A stretch of 64,000 bases of DNA. Origin: Trachythela sp. YZ-2020 (lineage: Eukaryota > Cnidaria > Anthozoa > Malacalcyonacea > Clavulariidae). The position numbers and the translations under genes were made by a program. The notes beneath the pieces are model-generated. The model searched no databases. It saw only the letters and a list, made by a program, of their open reading frames with translations, and had not been told where the DNA came from. Below are positions 21,118 through 32,341 of this stretch, piece after piece. The first letter of the stretch is position 1. Each line of letters begins with the position of its first letter. The stretch covers positions 1,090,001 through 1,154,000 of the forward strand of contig JADLSH010000114.1 in NCBI GenBank assembly GCA_016169945.1. The letters are read 5' to 3'.

Positions 21118-21396
21118 TTACTTCGTTTCTTTTGATAAATCCTTTTGAACCATCAGCACAAAACAAATATCATTCATACCACTTTCCCAAGGATTTCTGC
21201 CTAATTGCCCTAGTAAACTGATAAGGACCAGCCTGATGATTGATCCAGCAGCAGCTCCAAACACAAACATGATGGCAAGGCGATCATGATCAATACCAAG
21301 GAAATCTATAGGCCTATACACGGTGAAAGCATATTCTAACCTATTAATGCCCATGATTCGTACCGAAGATTCGGCGGTTGAGTTGTGTAAATCTAC
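21118..21396 (-). CDS. possible terminal exon of a membrane protein
   Basis: On the minus strand TTTTTCAG ends at 21397 and is followed by 92 codons to a stop, containing the hydrophobic stretch LAIMFVFGAAAGSIIRLVLI, which could span a membrane. The motif YRPIDFLGIDHDR precedes it. I do not recognise the family. The first 30 bases overlap a palindromic repeat (21366-21520), so the acceptor may be part of a MITE rather than a gene. Confidence 0.25.
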   Translation of the reverse strand, partial: VDLHNSTAESSVRIMGINRLEYAFTVYRPIDFLGIDHDRLAIMFVFGAAAGSIIRLVLISLLGQLGRNPWESGMNDICFVLMVQKDLSKETK

Positions 21397-21520
21397 CTGA
21401 AAAATACAATAAGAACTTTGACGTTTCGAGCCAACGCCCTGGGCCTTCGCTCGAAACGTCGAAGTTCTTATCGTCGAAGTTCTTATCGGTAGTTTTTTAC
21501 AACTCAACCGCCGAATCTTC
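21366..21520. repeat. 155 bp palindromic MITE
   Basis: The arms begin GAAGATTCGGCGGTTGAGTT and end with its complement. Inner stem parts are ATAAGAACTTTGACGTTTCG and CGAAACGTCGAAGTTCTTAT around a GCCCTGGGC centre. Part of the right arm (GTCGAAGTTCTTATCG) is repeated twice in tandem. Confidence 0.75.
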
Positions 21521-21544
21521 GTTATACTCTACTCACACTGGCAC

Positions 21545-21690
21545 CGCACGTTCATGATTCTTACCCCTTGACAAGTAAAATACCATTAGGAAAATTTAGC
21601 GGCAATGCGTCATAATTCTTTATTTTACTCCGTCTAATGTCAACTAGGACTTTACTTGTTAAGGGGAAAGTGCCAGGATTTAATGATTAA
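21545..21690. repeat. dispersed repeat of the TTTTACTC-GTCTAATG family
   Basis: Contains GCAATGCGTCATAA, TTTTACTCCGTCTAATGTC and AAGGGGAAAGTGCCAGG. Similar segments lie near 22868-22985, 26150-26330, 45315-45500 and 61110-61460. Non-coding. Confidence 0.6.
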
Positions 21691-21889
21691 ACACATAACT
21701 CATAGGGGTTGGTTTCCATTTGGTCGTATCTGTCGTGAACAAGTCATGTTCGACGATGTGAAATAGTCTGGATCTATCTTGTCTTTTGTGTGCTTTATGC
21801 AAATCAGTCTTTACTGATTGCAAAGATATATCGACGCTCTATTACATCGTTCACCTTGATGTGTTAACGACAATTACGACTAAATGGAA

Positions 21890-22015
21890 ACCAGCCTTAA
21901 GGGCCATTTGTACGGGAGAAAGGAAGACGCGACTTACATAAGACGCGAACACACTCGTATAAAGGCCCAGACGCGCCGGACGCGATTCGGCAACGCGACG
22001 CGATTTGTCAGTTTT
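21890..22015. repeat. GC-rich segment with repeated GACGCG motifs
   Basis: At least six AGACGCG/GACGCGA-type hexamers within about 90 bp in an otherwise AT-rich setting. Possibly a fragment of a TIR element; no partner end found. Confidence 0.35.
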
Positions 22016-22867
22016 TAAAAGTAAATAAAACCGTCCATGGGAGGAAATTTTAAACGATATGCAGACCAAATAACTCAAACTGTTATAGCGCTTTTGAATA
22101 TTTGAAAAACACAAAAGAGGATCAAATTATAGGTTATATGTCACGATCGTGAAAATGGAACTTTTATTTCAACGTCACGTGATCATAATCAACCAATTAA
22201 ATGATGAGAAGCTACTAAGGTGTTATATAATATATAATGGACATACATAAACCCATCGCCATTCAGCTACAACTGTTATGCAGAACAGAGCAACAATCAG
22301 TTCAAAAACATCTTTACAATAAGTCTATATGTTGCAGTTGCAAAGATGCTATTGTATTGCTATTATAAGTTCCACCTTCTTGATGTACTTGCTGTAGCAA
22401 TTTGGATCAATTTTGTGACATATGTCGCTATTCTACTTCCTATGCCCTGTTAATGAATGAACTAGCAGAAGGGAAAAAAACAAATCTGTTTGATATGAAC
22501 TCACACAACAATCGCAGGTCGACCTCCCCAGACATCTTTCTTGAAACTTCTTCTTCGTTGTAAAAATGCCAATATGGTAATAATTATTCCCTGAAAGATA
22601 TCTTACCTTTTGGTTATCAATAATATACAAAAATTATAGTGAAACTGTTTTTCTTGGGATAGAGGGATGGAGGGGTTGAGGAAAGAGACCAGTGTCCCAA
22701 GTGCACACATCAGTGGCTCACAGGAGAGCTTGGGCAGTGGGGGCAGCTCATTTGGGAAAAGGAATTTTGTAGCAATTTCAGTATGGTAACCATATATCGA
22801 AAACTTCTACATCATGTGTAGTAGCATCCTAGTCAGAGGTGTTTCTTAAATGAATCCTTACTTTAAC
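22016..22867. other. non-coding stretch
   Basis: Nothing supportable on either strand. Confidence 0.35.
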
Positions 22868-22985
22868 ACATTAGCTGGCAATGCGCCCAGATGCGCCCCA
22901 CTTAATTAGTATTTTACTCTGTCTAACACCAGACGATTTTACTCGTCAGTGGTAGGGTACTGCCTGTTAATGGGTTAATGTAAAA
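22868..22985. repeat. dispersed repeat of the TTTTACTC-GTCTAATG family
   Basis: TTAGCTGGCAATGCGCCCAG, TTTTACTCTGTCTAACACCAG, ending GCCTGTTAATGGGTTAA. Same family as 21545-21690. Confidence 0.6.
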
Positions 22986-23204
22986 AACTTAACAAATTAA
23001 CGAAATGTTGTAAGAATGTAGAAATTGCACATTTTCTGTGATAACATGTAGCAGAAAGCTCCAGTATACACTGTAGTTATATCTCAAACATTTAGATCTT
23101 AATAGATCCGGACTCAGTTTATTTTGCCTTTGGCTATGGATAATTTCAAATAGGTACTCAACGAATAATTTACTAATACTAACAGTAAAATGTTCTATTA
23201 ATCC

Positions 23205-23305
23205 ATTAAGCGTTAAAGTCCCAAAACTCGGAATTAGAAGTGTTAAAGTCCCAAAACGTTTAACGCTTCAGTTAGAAGCGTTAAAGTCCCAAAACTCGGA
23301 ATTAG
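23205..23305. repeat. short tandem repeat (GCGTTAAAGTCCCAAAAC unit)
   Basis: Three imperfect units of about 30-38 bp with GTTAAAGTCCCAAAAC and CTCGGAATTAGAAG. It directly precedes the non-LTR element. Confidence 0.7.
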
Positions 23306-23796
23306 TGATCATTATCCGACCTGTGTTGTATATAAAGATACTTTCGGTAGGAAGCATTCACACACATCTATTAAATATCGTTGCTACAAGAACTTTAATG
23401 AAGAAAACTGATTTTTGTAAAGATTTATCTCAAGTCCCTTGGAATACAATCGATATATTTGATGAAGTTGATGGTGCTTTAAACGCATGGTACAACTTAT
23501 TTCTCGATGTGATTGACAAACATTTACCTTGGCGAGAAAAAAGAGTAAAAAAACAACAACAACCTGATTGGATGACTGGCGAAATAATCCAGTGTATGGC
23601 CCAAAGGGATCATTTCAAATCAATCAACGATATGGGTAATTACAAGACTCTTAGAAACCGTTGTGTCTCGTTAATTAGGGATGCAAAAACATCTTAGTAT
23701 AAAACATGCGTTGAAAATCATAAAGGTGACTCAAAGAAACTGTGGCAATATCTGCTTGACATTATTCCAACCAATGTTAAAACTGTTCCGTCAAGT

Positions 23797-25440
23797 TTGC
23801 GAAACGACTCAGATCACTCTACTATATCAGACTCTCAAGGTATGTGTGAACATTTCAATAACTTTTTCTCCACCATTGTTGACAAGTATATTGCGAATCA
23901 AAAGTGTTCCAGTAATTTTGATAAATTAACGGAAATGGTCAACTGCCACATTGACAATGATGTAAAGTTTAGTATTCCGCTGCTAACCGAACAGGAAGTT
24001 TGCAATTATTTACGTAACTTGGACACGCACAAAGCAGCTGGACTTGACGGCTTAAGTCATAAGATTTTACAGATGTCAGCCAATTTGATAGCTCCATCAT
24101 TGACCAAGGTGTTCAATAAAATGGAAACTGGTGCCCAGTCTGATGTCAAGAACTACAGACCCATTGCCATACTCTGCGCTGTCAGTAAAGTACATGAGCG
24201 TCATGTTCATAATCATTTTTATCAGTTTCTCGCGGGTCATAATTTATTACATCATGCCCAGTCTGGTTTTAGGAGAAATCACTCGTGTGAAACGGCGTTA
24301 TGCAATCTTGTAAATGTGTGGACATCCAATATGGAGAGCGGCCTCTTAAATGGGGTTGTATTTATTGATCTTCGCAAAGCTTTCGACATGGTAGATACAG
24401 ATTTGTTGCTACGAGAACTTGAAGTCTACAAATGTGATGATCTGACACTAACGTGGTTTAAGTCGTACTTGCAAGAGAGGGACCAACTTGTACAGTTCCG
24501 AAGAACTTTATCATCAAAGAAATCGTCCCAGTATGGTGTCCCCCAAGGAAGTATTCTGGGTCCTCTGTTGTTCATAGCATTTATCAACGATCTTCCACTG
24601 TATGTCAACTCCAACACAGATATGTATGCTGATGATTCGATGATTCTTACTAGTGCTAGAACAGTCGAGGAACTCAATGTTAAATTAACTGAGGATATGG
24701 CAAACGTTCAGACGTGGTGTATCAATAACAACATGGTAGTAAATAACAGCAAGACATAGGCAATGATGATAACAACTTATCAGCGTGCAGCCACACTAAA
24801 TTCAGACTTACAAGTAGAATTTAAAGGAGTTCAGTTAAAATATACCGACAATGAGAAATTACTTGGTGTTGTTATCAATGAACATCTATCCTGGAAACAA
24901 CAGATCGACAAAGTAGCAAAAAAGTCTCTGAGAAAAGCAATACATCTTTTGAGACAGATTAAGGAGTATTTACCCGTTGGACACAGAGTAATTTATTACA
25001 AATGCTTTTTCCAACCTCACATTGACTATTGCTGCACAGTTTGTGGACAATCAAGTCATATTACTCGCATACATAAACTGCAAAAGTTGGCTCTGAGAGT
25101 TATCTATGACGAACCAAGCCTAACATCTTCTGGTCCACTATTCATAGCCGCTGGAGTTCTACCAATACAGGAAAGAGTCAGGCTACGATCAGGTATAATG
25201 GTATATAAATCCCTGAACAATTTGGTCCCCACATATATAAGTAACATGTTTACATTGAAGTCATCAGTGACCAAACGAGTTACTAGAAGTTCAGTGAGTG
25301 ATGATCTGTGGATACCGAGAACTAAACTAACAATTAGAGAGAAGACTCTGCCATACAGTGGCGCTATCTTGTATATAGAGATTACTTCATTGTTGACGAG
25401 TGCGTACGATTTTTATTCACGAGTTGTGAAAGATTACTAA
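23797..25440 (+). pseudogene. reverse transcriptase of the non-LTR element
   Basis: Two in-frame segments separated by one amber codon (24757-24759), apparently in place of a Lys/sense codon (NNSKT*AMMI). RT motifs in order: KNYRPIAIL, FIDLRKAFDMVD (catalytic Asp), YGVPQGSILGPLLF, MYADDSMIL (catalytic ADD) and KLLGVVI. Between LTKVFNK and SDVKNYRP about 20 residues of the usual FPSDWK-V-PIFK block are missing, so there is also an internal deletion. The C-terminal codons run into a palindromic insertion. It would reverse-transcribe element RNA at the target site if intact; this copy is dead. Confidence 0.8.
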
Positions 25441-25529
25441 CGAACGAGTGAGCGCAGCGAACGAGTGAGTCAGTAATCTTTCACAACGAGTGATTAAAAT
25501 TCGTACAAACGAGACAACCATGAAGTAAT
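25381..25529. mobile_element. 149 bp palindromic MITE inside the non-LTR element
   Basis: The arms ATTACTTCATTG...AGTTGTGAAAGATTACT and AGTAATCTTTCACAAC...ATGAAGTAAT are inverted complements around an AGCGCAGCGAACGAGTGAG centre. It interrupts the RT C-terminus. Confidence 0.7.
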
Positions 25530-25960
25530 TTGTTTATTATATAAGTATAGAGATAATGATTTGATACTGACAGACTCACAGTGAACAACTCGCAAGCGAA
25601 ATATATCTAGCCTCAAAAACAGATTTCTTACCGTTTATTTCTTCATTTTCTTGCTGAAATTCAAACCAAAGAGGTTTATCTTAAGTACTTTTAATCATGA
25701 GAGTTTCCTTGGTGGTAACATAGTCGCTTTATTAGCGAAAATGCAATAAAACTCTCACTTCTATGATTTCGCTAAAACTGGGCGCCATGTTTACAATTTT
25801 GAGCTCGAAAACACTAGCCAATCAAAACGCAGATACGATAATTGTGAAAAATATCGTCCGCCGTGAGGATACGATTTTTATTTCAACTTTCTACTGCACG
25901 GAAATCTCTGTACTCTCATATACTGTTTTGGTACAAGTATATAGAAACATATAGATTAAC
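25530..25960. other. unassigned sequence between palindrome and 3' UTR
   Basis: No gene. It probably belongs to the insertion in the non-LTR 3' region, because retrotransposon-like 3' UTR resumes near 25960. No TSD could be assigned. Confidence 0.35.
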
Positions 25961-26153
25961 GTAGGCCTAGTAGTTTTTCAATTTGTACTTTGTGTGTGTT
26001 ACTGTTCTAGTTTATGTCATGTAAATTTAACATGTATCTTAGTTAAGTAGATAATAATAGGACAGAAGGCCCAGTATAAGATTAGCTTTGCTAAACTAGT
26101 TTTTGTAATTTACCTTCTTTAAATAAAGTTTGTTATTATTATTATTATTATTA

Positions 26154-26330
26154 GTAAGCCGCAATTGCGCCATAATGCGCCTACTTTGTCATTTAACTCT
26201 GTCTAATGCCAGACGATTTTACTCATTAAGGGAAAAGTTTTGAACGTCAATGGCCGGTTAACCAGACTATATATCTGCCCATGTCTCTTGTTAACCGATT
26301 AAGCTGCAATGTGCCCTTTACTCGTCAAGG
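26154..26330. repeat. dispersed repeat of the TTTTACTC-GTCTAATG family
   Basis: AGCCGCAATTGCGCC, ACTCTGTCTAATGCCAGACG, TTTACTCATTAAGGG, then a partial second unit near 26285-26330. It directly follows the (TTA)n tail. Confidence 0.6.
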
Positions 26331-27369
26331 GGCTAAACAAAGAGATACACATGTAGTACTGATGTATTAATGGTCTTCAATTTCATGTTAGTTCATATGT
26401 GTTTCTTACTTGCTGTGTTGTAGTAAAATTGATATGCTTCCCTCTCCATTAAACCCCTCCCCCCCCGGCCCTCCCATTCCGATAACCCTTCTCCCAAACA
26501 TCCTTGAAAAATAAACCCCAGGGTGCTAATAAAGGTTTTACAGTATATAATAAATAGTATCAAACAGATAGAATATAACCTAGAGCTTACAGCAGGTATC
26601 AAAAACAGGTGAGGATAATATGTTGGATCCACATCACATTCAACACTGAAAATAAACAGAAGAAATTAGTTTTTAACCTTGTTTCATTAAAAGTGTCACA
26701 GAATTACTGAAAAGGCTTGGATAGCCAAGTATCACACACTCACCTAGTAGGAGATACCGTGGGAGATACCGTGGGAGATACCGTGGGAGATACCGTGGGA
26801 GAGCTCATTGTTAACTAGAAAATGAAATTTTAAAAATATATTGAAATTAGTCAGCATGTTTTGCTTCATGGTTTAAGAATAGTTTACATAAACTTGCAAC
26901 CTGCCATTCCATTAGAGCAGATTAACCAAATATGATGGAAATATATTTTGGGCATGTTTTGGTAACAGAGAGTGAAATAACTGCTAATAGGGCATGTTGA
27001 GGTGCACTTCAGCTTCATGGGTGAAGGGTACTGTATATTTTCGAAGAAAAGCCTAAATGCAGGGGTAAGCCGTAAGCAGTTGGAAATACATACCCGGCAT
27101 TCTACAAGAATCGAATTGCTCAAAAATATTCTCCAAAATATTTATTTATGGTTGACTTTCAAAGAAAGTTGGAACATTTGCAACAGCCAATAACAACGCA
27201 GATTATTGTAGCATTCCAGAAAACATGCAAACTTCTCTCGTGGAGAAAATTGGAAGTTCACCCCCTCTTTCCTTTGGATGTACTAGGAATTTTTACTACT
27301 ATCAGAAGTTGATTGCCCCCCCCCCCCCATCACCCTTCAGACAGCACAAACATTGATAAATATATATAT
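26331..27369. other. non-coding stretch with a 12 bp minisatellite
   Basis: No gene recognised. A C-rich run lies near 27317-27328 and a minisatellite at 26749-26800. Confidence 0.35.
26749..26800. repeat. minisatellite, 4 x GGGAGATACCGT
   Basis: Four near-perfect head-to-tail copies of a 12 bp unit; the first begins AGGAGATACCGT. Confidence 0.9.
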
Positions 27370-27463
27370 GTTATTTACCGGCTCGAGACCGAAGGTCGAG
27401 GGCCGCTTCTGAGACTGAGGGAAAATATTTTTCCAGTACGGACCGACCAGAACGGTAAATAAC
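27370..27463. mobile_element. MITE with GTTATTTACCGG ends (copy 1)
   Basis: Ends GTTATTTACCGG and ACGGTAAATAAC are inverted complements with one mismatch. The interior (CGAGACCGAAGGTCGAGGGC) is itself palindromic. The following 27464-27620 holds related motifs (CGGACCTC, AGCCAATCA). Confidence 0.6.
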
Positions 27464-27626
27464 GTGTTTATTTTTTCGTGTTTATTTCTTCACTCCTTTG
27501 TTTGTTTTGGCGCGAAAAGTTGCGAGAGGTCCGTACTGGTGTGATACGGACCTCGTACTCAGCCAATCAAAAGGCTCTATTTTAGTTACGGACCTGAGTT
27601 ACGGACCTCAAAAAAAATAAATATAT

Positions 27627-27766
27627 GTTATTTACCGGTTGCGAGGTCCGGATGAGAAAAACTGTGCCCGAGGTCTTGAAAACGGCCCGAGCCCGAAGGG
27701 CGAGGGACGTTTTCAAGACCGAGGGCACAGTTTTTCTCATCCGGACCGACGCTGCCGGTAAATAAC
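27627..27766. mobile_element. 140 bp long-stem palindromic MITE (copy 2)
   Basis: An almost perfect hairpin: GTTATTTACCGG and CCGGTAAATAAC ends, inner arms GGTCCGGATGAGAAAAACTG and CAGTTTTTCTCATCCGGACC, CTTGAAAACG and CGTTTTCAAG, apex CCCGAAGGGCG. Same termini as 27370-27463. Confidence 0.8.
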
Positions 27767-28634
27767 GTGTTTATTTTTTAACATAGGTAAAATTTAAGAA
27801 TTTATTAAAATTGAAAATTCCCGTGTGGCGAAATAATTTGAGATCAGTGCAATTGTGAATTCAAAGCGAGGCTGACAAAACTTGAATGTTAAAGAAAACA
27901 CGAAGACGAAAACTCAAGAAAACTGGCAAGAAACTCACAAAAAACCATGGTTTCTGTAAAAATGTACACGATATTTTTAAATATGGCAGTAGAAAAGCAT
28001 AGGAATGAAAGGTTTTCGCCTGGTTTTCTGGTATTCCGTGTTTCCTCGACATGGATATCTTCGTGTTTACTTGCTTTGGCCATAAAAAACTCACAAAGTG
28101 AATCATGCAGTGAATGCATGTGTTTTGACTTCGATCAACGCTTTCTGCTAAAACTGGACAATGAACAAGGTATGCTGTAATTTGTTTCTGGTCATTTCAC
28201 GGTAAAAAACATCCTCAACTTTGTTTGCCAAGGGCCACGGCTTTAATTTTTTTTTGTTTACAACATGTATACGAAAAGTACTTTAACAAATGGGCAGAAA
28301 AATCATGTTTTCACTACAGTTGGTCCATATTTTTAAGTTTTATGTATGGAGAAAAGTTTTTTCTGACATGATATCTGTTTAAACTGTATTTTTTTAACTT
28401 TAATGTGGCCAAATACTGAAATACATGAGCAATAAAACAAATGTGTTAGTTTTAATACACGAGCATTTAAAACAAATGTATTAGTTTTCTCGACGTATCG
28501 TGCTTAGTATGAAGCCTTTGGAGTTGATGCAATTCATTTTTGTACTCTAACTATCGTTAGGCTAGCTTTTTGAACTTTTCGGCCAGATTTTTAAATCTAA
28601 AAATTGTTTCACTCCTGTGTTTCGTCGCGTAATC
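27767..28634. other. non-coding stretch
   Basis: Overlapping short ORFs near 27861-28180 on both strands lack motifs. No gene called. Confidence 0.35.
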
Positions 28635-28711
28635 CAGAGCGGGCCGGATGAGTTTCAGAGCGGGCCGGATGAATTTCAGAGCGGGCCGGATGAGTTTCAG
28701 AGCGGGCCGGA
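28635..28711. repeat. 21 bp tandem repeat (CAGAGCGGGCCGGATGAGTTT)
   Basis: Three full units and one partial, with one or two substitutions. The following ATCCGGACCTCT is a partial inverted match, so the array may sit at the end of a MITE that also holds AGCCAATCAGA. Confidence 0.8.
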
Positions 28712-28837
28712 TGCAAAAATCCGGACCTCTCTGAAACGCTCGCTAGCCAATCAGATTGCTTTATTTTCATTGATAAAAAATAATGGTCAATATTCGAAGC
28801 AAATATTCAAAGAGAGCTGCGCGCTTCCCCACGTATA

Positions 28838-28995
28838 AAATAAGCGAGCAATCCGCAAATTCTTTGTCGCATATTGTTGCAAATATACAGTAAGAAGTTA
28901 AAACAACAAAAATATACAAGGATCAGCCGGTCAGGGGTTTCTACTATTTTCTAATATCGCAGCCTGAGCTATATTGGTCTATATTACTAGAATTG
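28838..28995 (+). repeat. dispersed repeat, copy 1
   Basis: About 160 bp sharing AATATACAAGGA-CAGCCGGTCAGGG, TTTCTACTATTTTCTAAT and ATATTGTTGCA with 40943-41110 in direct orientation, clearly diverged. Confidence 0.6.
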
Positions 28996-29519
28996 TATTA
29001 AGAAATGTATTCCTGAATAATATTCAAATGCATTCATAGACAGCATTTCAATTTTAGTAGTAAGTTAATACGCTTCTATGACGCACGTTTGTACGTGCTG
29101 TCGATATTGTTTTATTAAAGTAAAAGCGAGGATTTATATAAAAAACAAGACGCCTGCTGAGGCGTTCACACTGGCCCTGGGAAGCATTGTATATAGACAT
29201 TGTCCTATGATATATTCACTTCTTAGTTTAATATATGTATATTGAAGACAAAATTCTAATTAATATTTAAACCAAATTCATCGTGTTGTTGTAATTATTT
29301 TAGTAATATACTCCATACGCCCAGCCTCGACAATGTTATTTTGAGTTGACACGTCGTTGTATTACACACAAACTAAAAATAGCAAACGTAAACAAAAGAC
29401 ATTTTGAGCCATATTTTGTGATATTTAATAATACCTAAAGTCGTAAAGAAAAGTCGATGCCCTAAATGATCAATATCTATCACAGATCATCAACATTCCC
29501 ACTCGTGGTAGCAACATCT

Positions 29520-29520
<1 letters not shown>
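28996..29520. other. non-coding stretch
   Basis: AT-rich; nothing supportable. Confidence 0.35.
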
Positions 29521-29560
<40 letters not shown>

Positions 29561-29561
29561 G
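29521..29561. repeat. (GATA)n microsatellite, 3' tail of the CR1-like element
   Basis: About ten GATA units, immediately downstream of AATAAACC on the minus strand, as in CR1-type 3' ends. Confidence 0.85.
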
Positions 29562-29735
29562 GTTTATTGTACAAAACATTGCAGTCCAAAAGCTGAATTA
29601 AGTTAAATGTTACAATTCTAGCTCTAGCATGTACTAAAATACTTTACAAACGATAACTAATGTCTACTAATAATCAATAGATTAATATGATACACTATAT
29701 GATTTATTATAAAATTAATAAATATTCTAACAATA

Positions 29736-31348
29736 CTACATTTTCAATGCGTTAAAGTTGATAAAACTGTCCTTGTAACGCTGTGTGTTAAAAGACACAT
29801 TAAACTTGCGATTGTTCGTCAAGTTAATATCATTATAATTGTATGGAGGAAGTAGGCAGTGTAATTTATGATCATTGTTAGTAACAATATCTTTGAACAG
29901 TTTTTCTGTCAGTTCTTGTCTTCTGTCATTCAGAGTTTGAAGACCTGCAGTGGATAAGGCATCGTTGTATGATACCAAAGGGAAGATGATTCTCATGGCT
30001 CTTTTTTGTATCATCTCTAAGCCATGTGATAAATACTTTGTCAGGCTGTCGTGAAACACCGGACACGCGTACTCGGTAATAGGTCTGATACAGGTGGTGT
30101 AAAACTGGACAAGTTCTCTTGTATCCAAATGGGATCTTTTCAGCTGCGATAGGAAATACAGCCTCTTCCTTGCTTTCTTAATAATTTCAGACACATGTTT
30201 GTTCCACTTGAGATCGTGTGAGATAATTAAACCCAGTATCTTCGCGCAGTTTACTACCTCCAAGGGAGTATCATTAATTTTGATTGGCTCAAAATATGTA
30301 CTCGATTTACTAAACCCTACCCGCAATTCTTTGCATTTACTTTGATTCAGTTGGAATTTATTGGCCAATGCTTGTTCGGTCAAGTCATCAACGGAATCTT
30401 GAATTGAGCTTGCACTTCTTTTCTCGACAGTTTCAGCCATACTCGTATCGTCCACATATTTCCACATTTCAGAAGCAGCAATTTCCCAGTCATTGATCAT
30501 GATTACGAATAGCCAAGGACCTAGTTTTGTTCCCTGGGAAACTCCTGCCGGTACTGTTCCCATTCTGAATAACAGTCCTGACTGAGTTCAACTCTTTGCT
30601 TTCTACACGACAAGAAGTCTGTGATCCACATAATGATATGTTGGGGTGTGTCATAGGTTGCCAACTTGCTAAGGAGTAGATAATGATCAATCAGGTCAAA
30701 GGCTTTCTTGAAGTCGAACAACACAATTCTAGTCGTTGCACCGTTTCCATCTGTTGAACCATTCCACGAATGAAGCATGCTTACGAGGGCTTGAGTAGTA
30801 CTTGATTTAGGGACTGTACCGTATTGGTTAGAATCGATTCTCTGAAGCACGGCAGGTTTAACAAAAATACTAACGACATAGTCTTTGGCGATTGTAGATA
30901 TAATTGGTGTTAGAGATATTGGGCGCAAATGTTTATTCACGTCTCTTATTGGTTTCTCTTTTGGGATTGGAATAATATTCGCCTGCTTCCATGACAGGGG
31001 AACATGAGCTTCATTAAAGGTACTGTTCAGAATATCTGATATAGGAGAAGCCAGAATATCTGCGTATTCCTTAAGCACACAACTAGGGATGCCATCGGGT
31101 CCACCAGCCTTACTTGGATTTAACGTTGCCAGTTTCTTAAAAAAAGAAAATTCGGTAATTCGAAAATCAAGTGATTCCCCGTTAATTGCGATTTGCGGAT
31201 TGGTTGAAGGTAAAGGATTGAAATTGGTCCTAGGTGTAAGAAACGCCTGGTTAATTAGGTTAGCGAGATTGTAAGGGCTGGAAGATGTTGAATCAGGAAT
31301 GTTCTCGATGTTACTCAACTTTGCAATCGTGTCCTCACGTCCTGACAC
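29736..31348 (-). pseudogene. CR1-like reverse transcriptase
   Basis: Two frames (31348-30521 and 30563-29736) overlap by about 40 bp around one frameshift. Motifs in order: LNPSKAGGPDGIPSCVLKEY, LRPISLTPIISTIAK, FDFKKAFDLIDHYLL (catalytic Asp), then after the shift GVSQGTKLGPWLF (normally GVPQG), WKYVDDTSM (YVDD active site) and CRPITEYACPVFH with QKRAMRIIFP. All RT core blocks are present, but the shift separates the first Asp from YVDD. Inactive unless the indel is an assembly error. Confidence 0.8.
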
Positions 31349-31702
31349 CTACTCTGACATGCCACACAAGCGTTTTACTTCTCTCCACCATGTTGCTGGG
31401 GCACAGGATCTTAAATGCTTAACCTTTTCCTCGTAGAATTTAGCACGCAATGATTTTCTTTCGCGGTTCACTTGGTTTCTTAGACTTCTAAACGTCATTG
31501 GGTCGCCATTTGCTAAGGCTTTCTGACGACGGTCAGTGTATTTACATCCACTTCCTCCAGATATTTCCTTAGAGCCAAACGTTTGGTAGGTCTTAGGTAC
31601 CGTGATTTTATACGAATTGCTGGTTTGGGGAACAGTGTATGTGCAAGAGGCTGAACCTCCATGGTCAGAGAGGCCAAAAGATGGCAGTTTGATTGGATCC
31701 CC

Positions 31703-32341
31703 CTAAAAACTGTCCATATTCGTCAGGATTAGATCAAGGGTGTTTCGACCACGTGTAGGGAATTTGATTATTTGCTTTAATTCAAAACCATTTCGAAGTC
31801 TAGAAGTATTTAGCTTATTAAAGTCTCCGAGTAAGATTATACCACATTCGTACAAATAATTTATCATGGACACGTTATCTGCTCCTGGCGTGGTATACAG
31901 TACATAGAATAATGTTCGAAATTCCTCTTGGGAGACGAGGCGGGCTAAGTACCAACAGATTGCTTCAAAATTTATACCAGACAGATTTTCCAAAACCTTA
32001 TATCTAATTGTTCGCCGTACGTAAACACATATACCTCCGTGCTGGCCTTCGACTCGGTCTCGCCTTACTACGTTAAAATCAGGAATACAAAGAATATTGT
32101 CATGGATATGTCCTTGAAGCCAAGTTTCTACAATACAAGCTAGGTCTATCGTTGCACTACTTATAACATTACGGACCTCATCAATTTTTGGCGCGAGCGA
32201 CATCACATTGGACAGCATAAATGAGGGTACAAACAAATTTGGTGAGCCCGCTCTCTGAGCCTGCCTATTTAATGGCACAGGGATACAGCACGTCAGACGA
32301 TTGTTGTTACTTGTTTGACTAGTTCCAGATGCTCTTGCCAA
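31703..32341 (-). pseudogene. CR1-like apurinic/endonuclease domain
   Basis: A 212-codon frame with LSNVMSLAPKIDEV (start of the APE-like fold), CIVETWL (catalytic Glu of the usual xxETxL block), GGICVYVRRTI and LLGDFNKL (GDFN block). It ends soon after NTLDLILTN; the final SDH block would lie beyond, where the frame breaks. This domain nicks target DNA for target-primed reverse transcription. Confidence 0.75.

Larger units (their letters stand above)
23305..26153 (+). mobile_element. CR1/L2-like non-LTR retrotransposon, 5'-truncated, with a palindromic insertion
   Basis: Order: linker after the endonuclease (23305-23697, with WMTGEIIQCMAQRD), RT (23797-24759), thumb and C-terminus (24763-25440), a palindrome and unrelated sequence (25381 to about 25960), then a 3' UTR ending AAATAAAGTTTG plus (TTA)n at 26137-26153. 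The microsatellite tail and the C-terminal motif YKSLNNLVPTYI are typical of CR1/L2-type elements. The EN domain and ORF1 are absent. Confidence 0.75.

Noticed and set aside
26749..26800. CRISPR-like array
   Set aside because: Units are 12 bp, contiguous and without spacers; this is a minisatellite in eukaryotic DNA. The same applies to 34808-34906 and 28635-28711.
28617..28838. ORF with QSGPDEF peptide repeats
   Set aside because: It is only the translation of the 21 bp tandem repeat.
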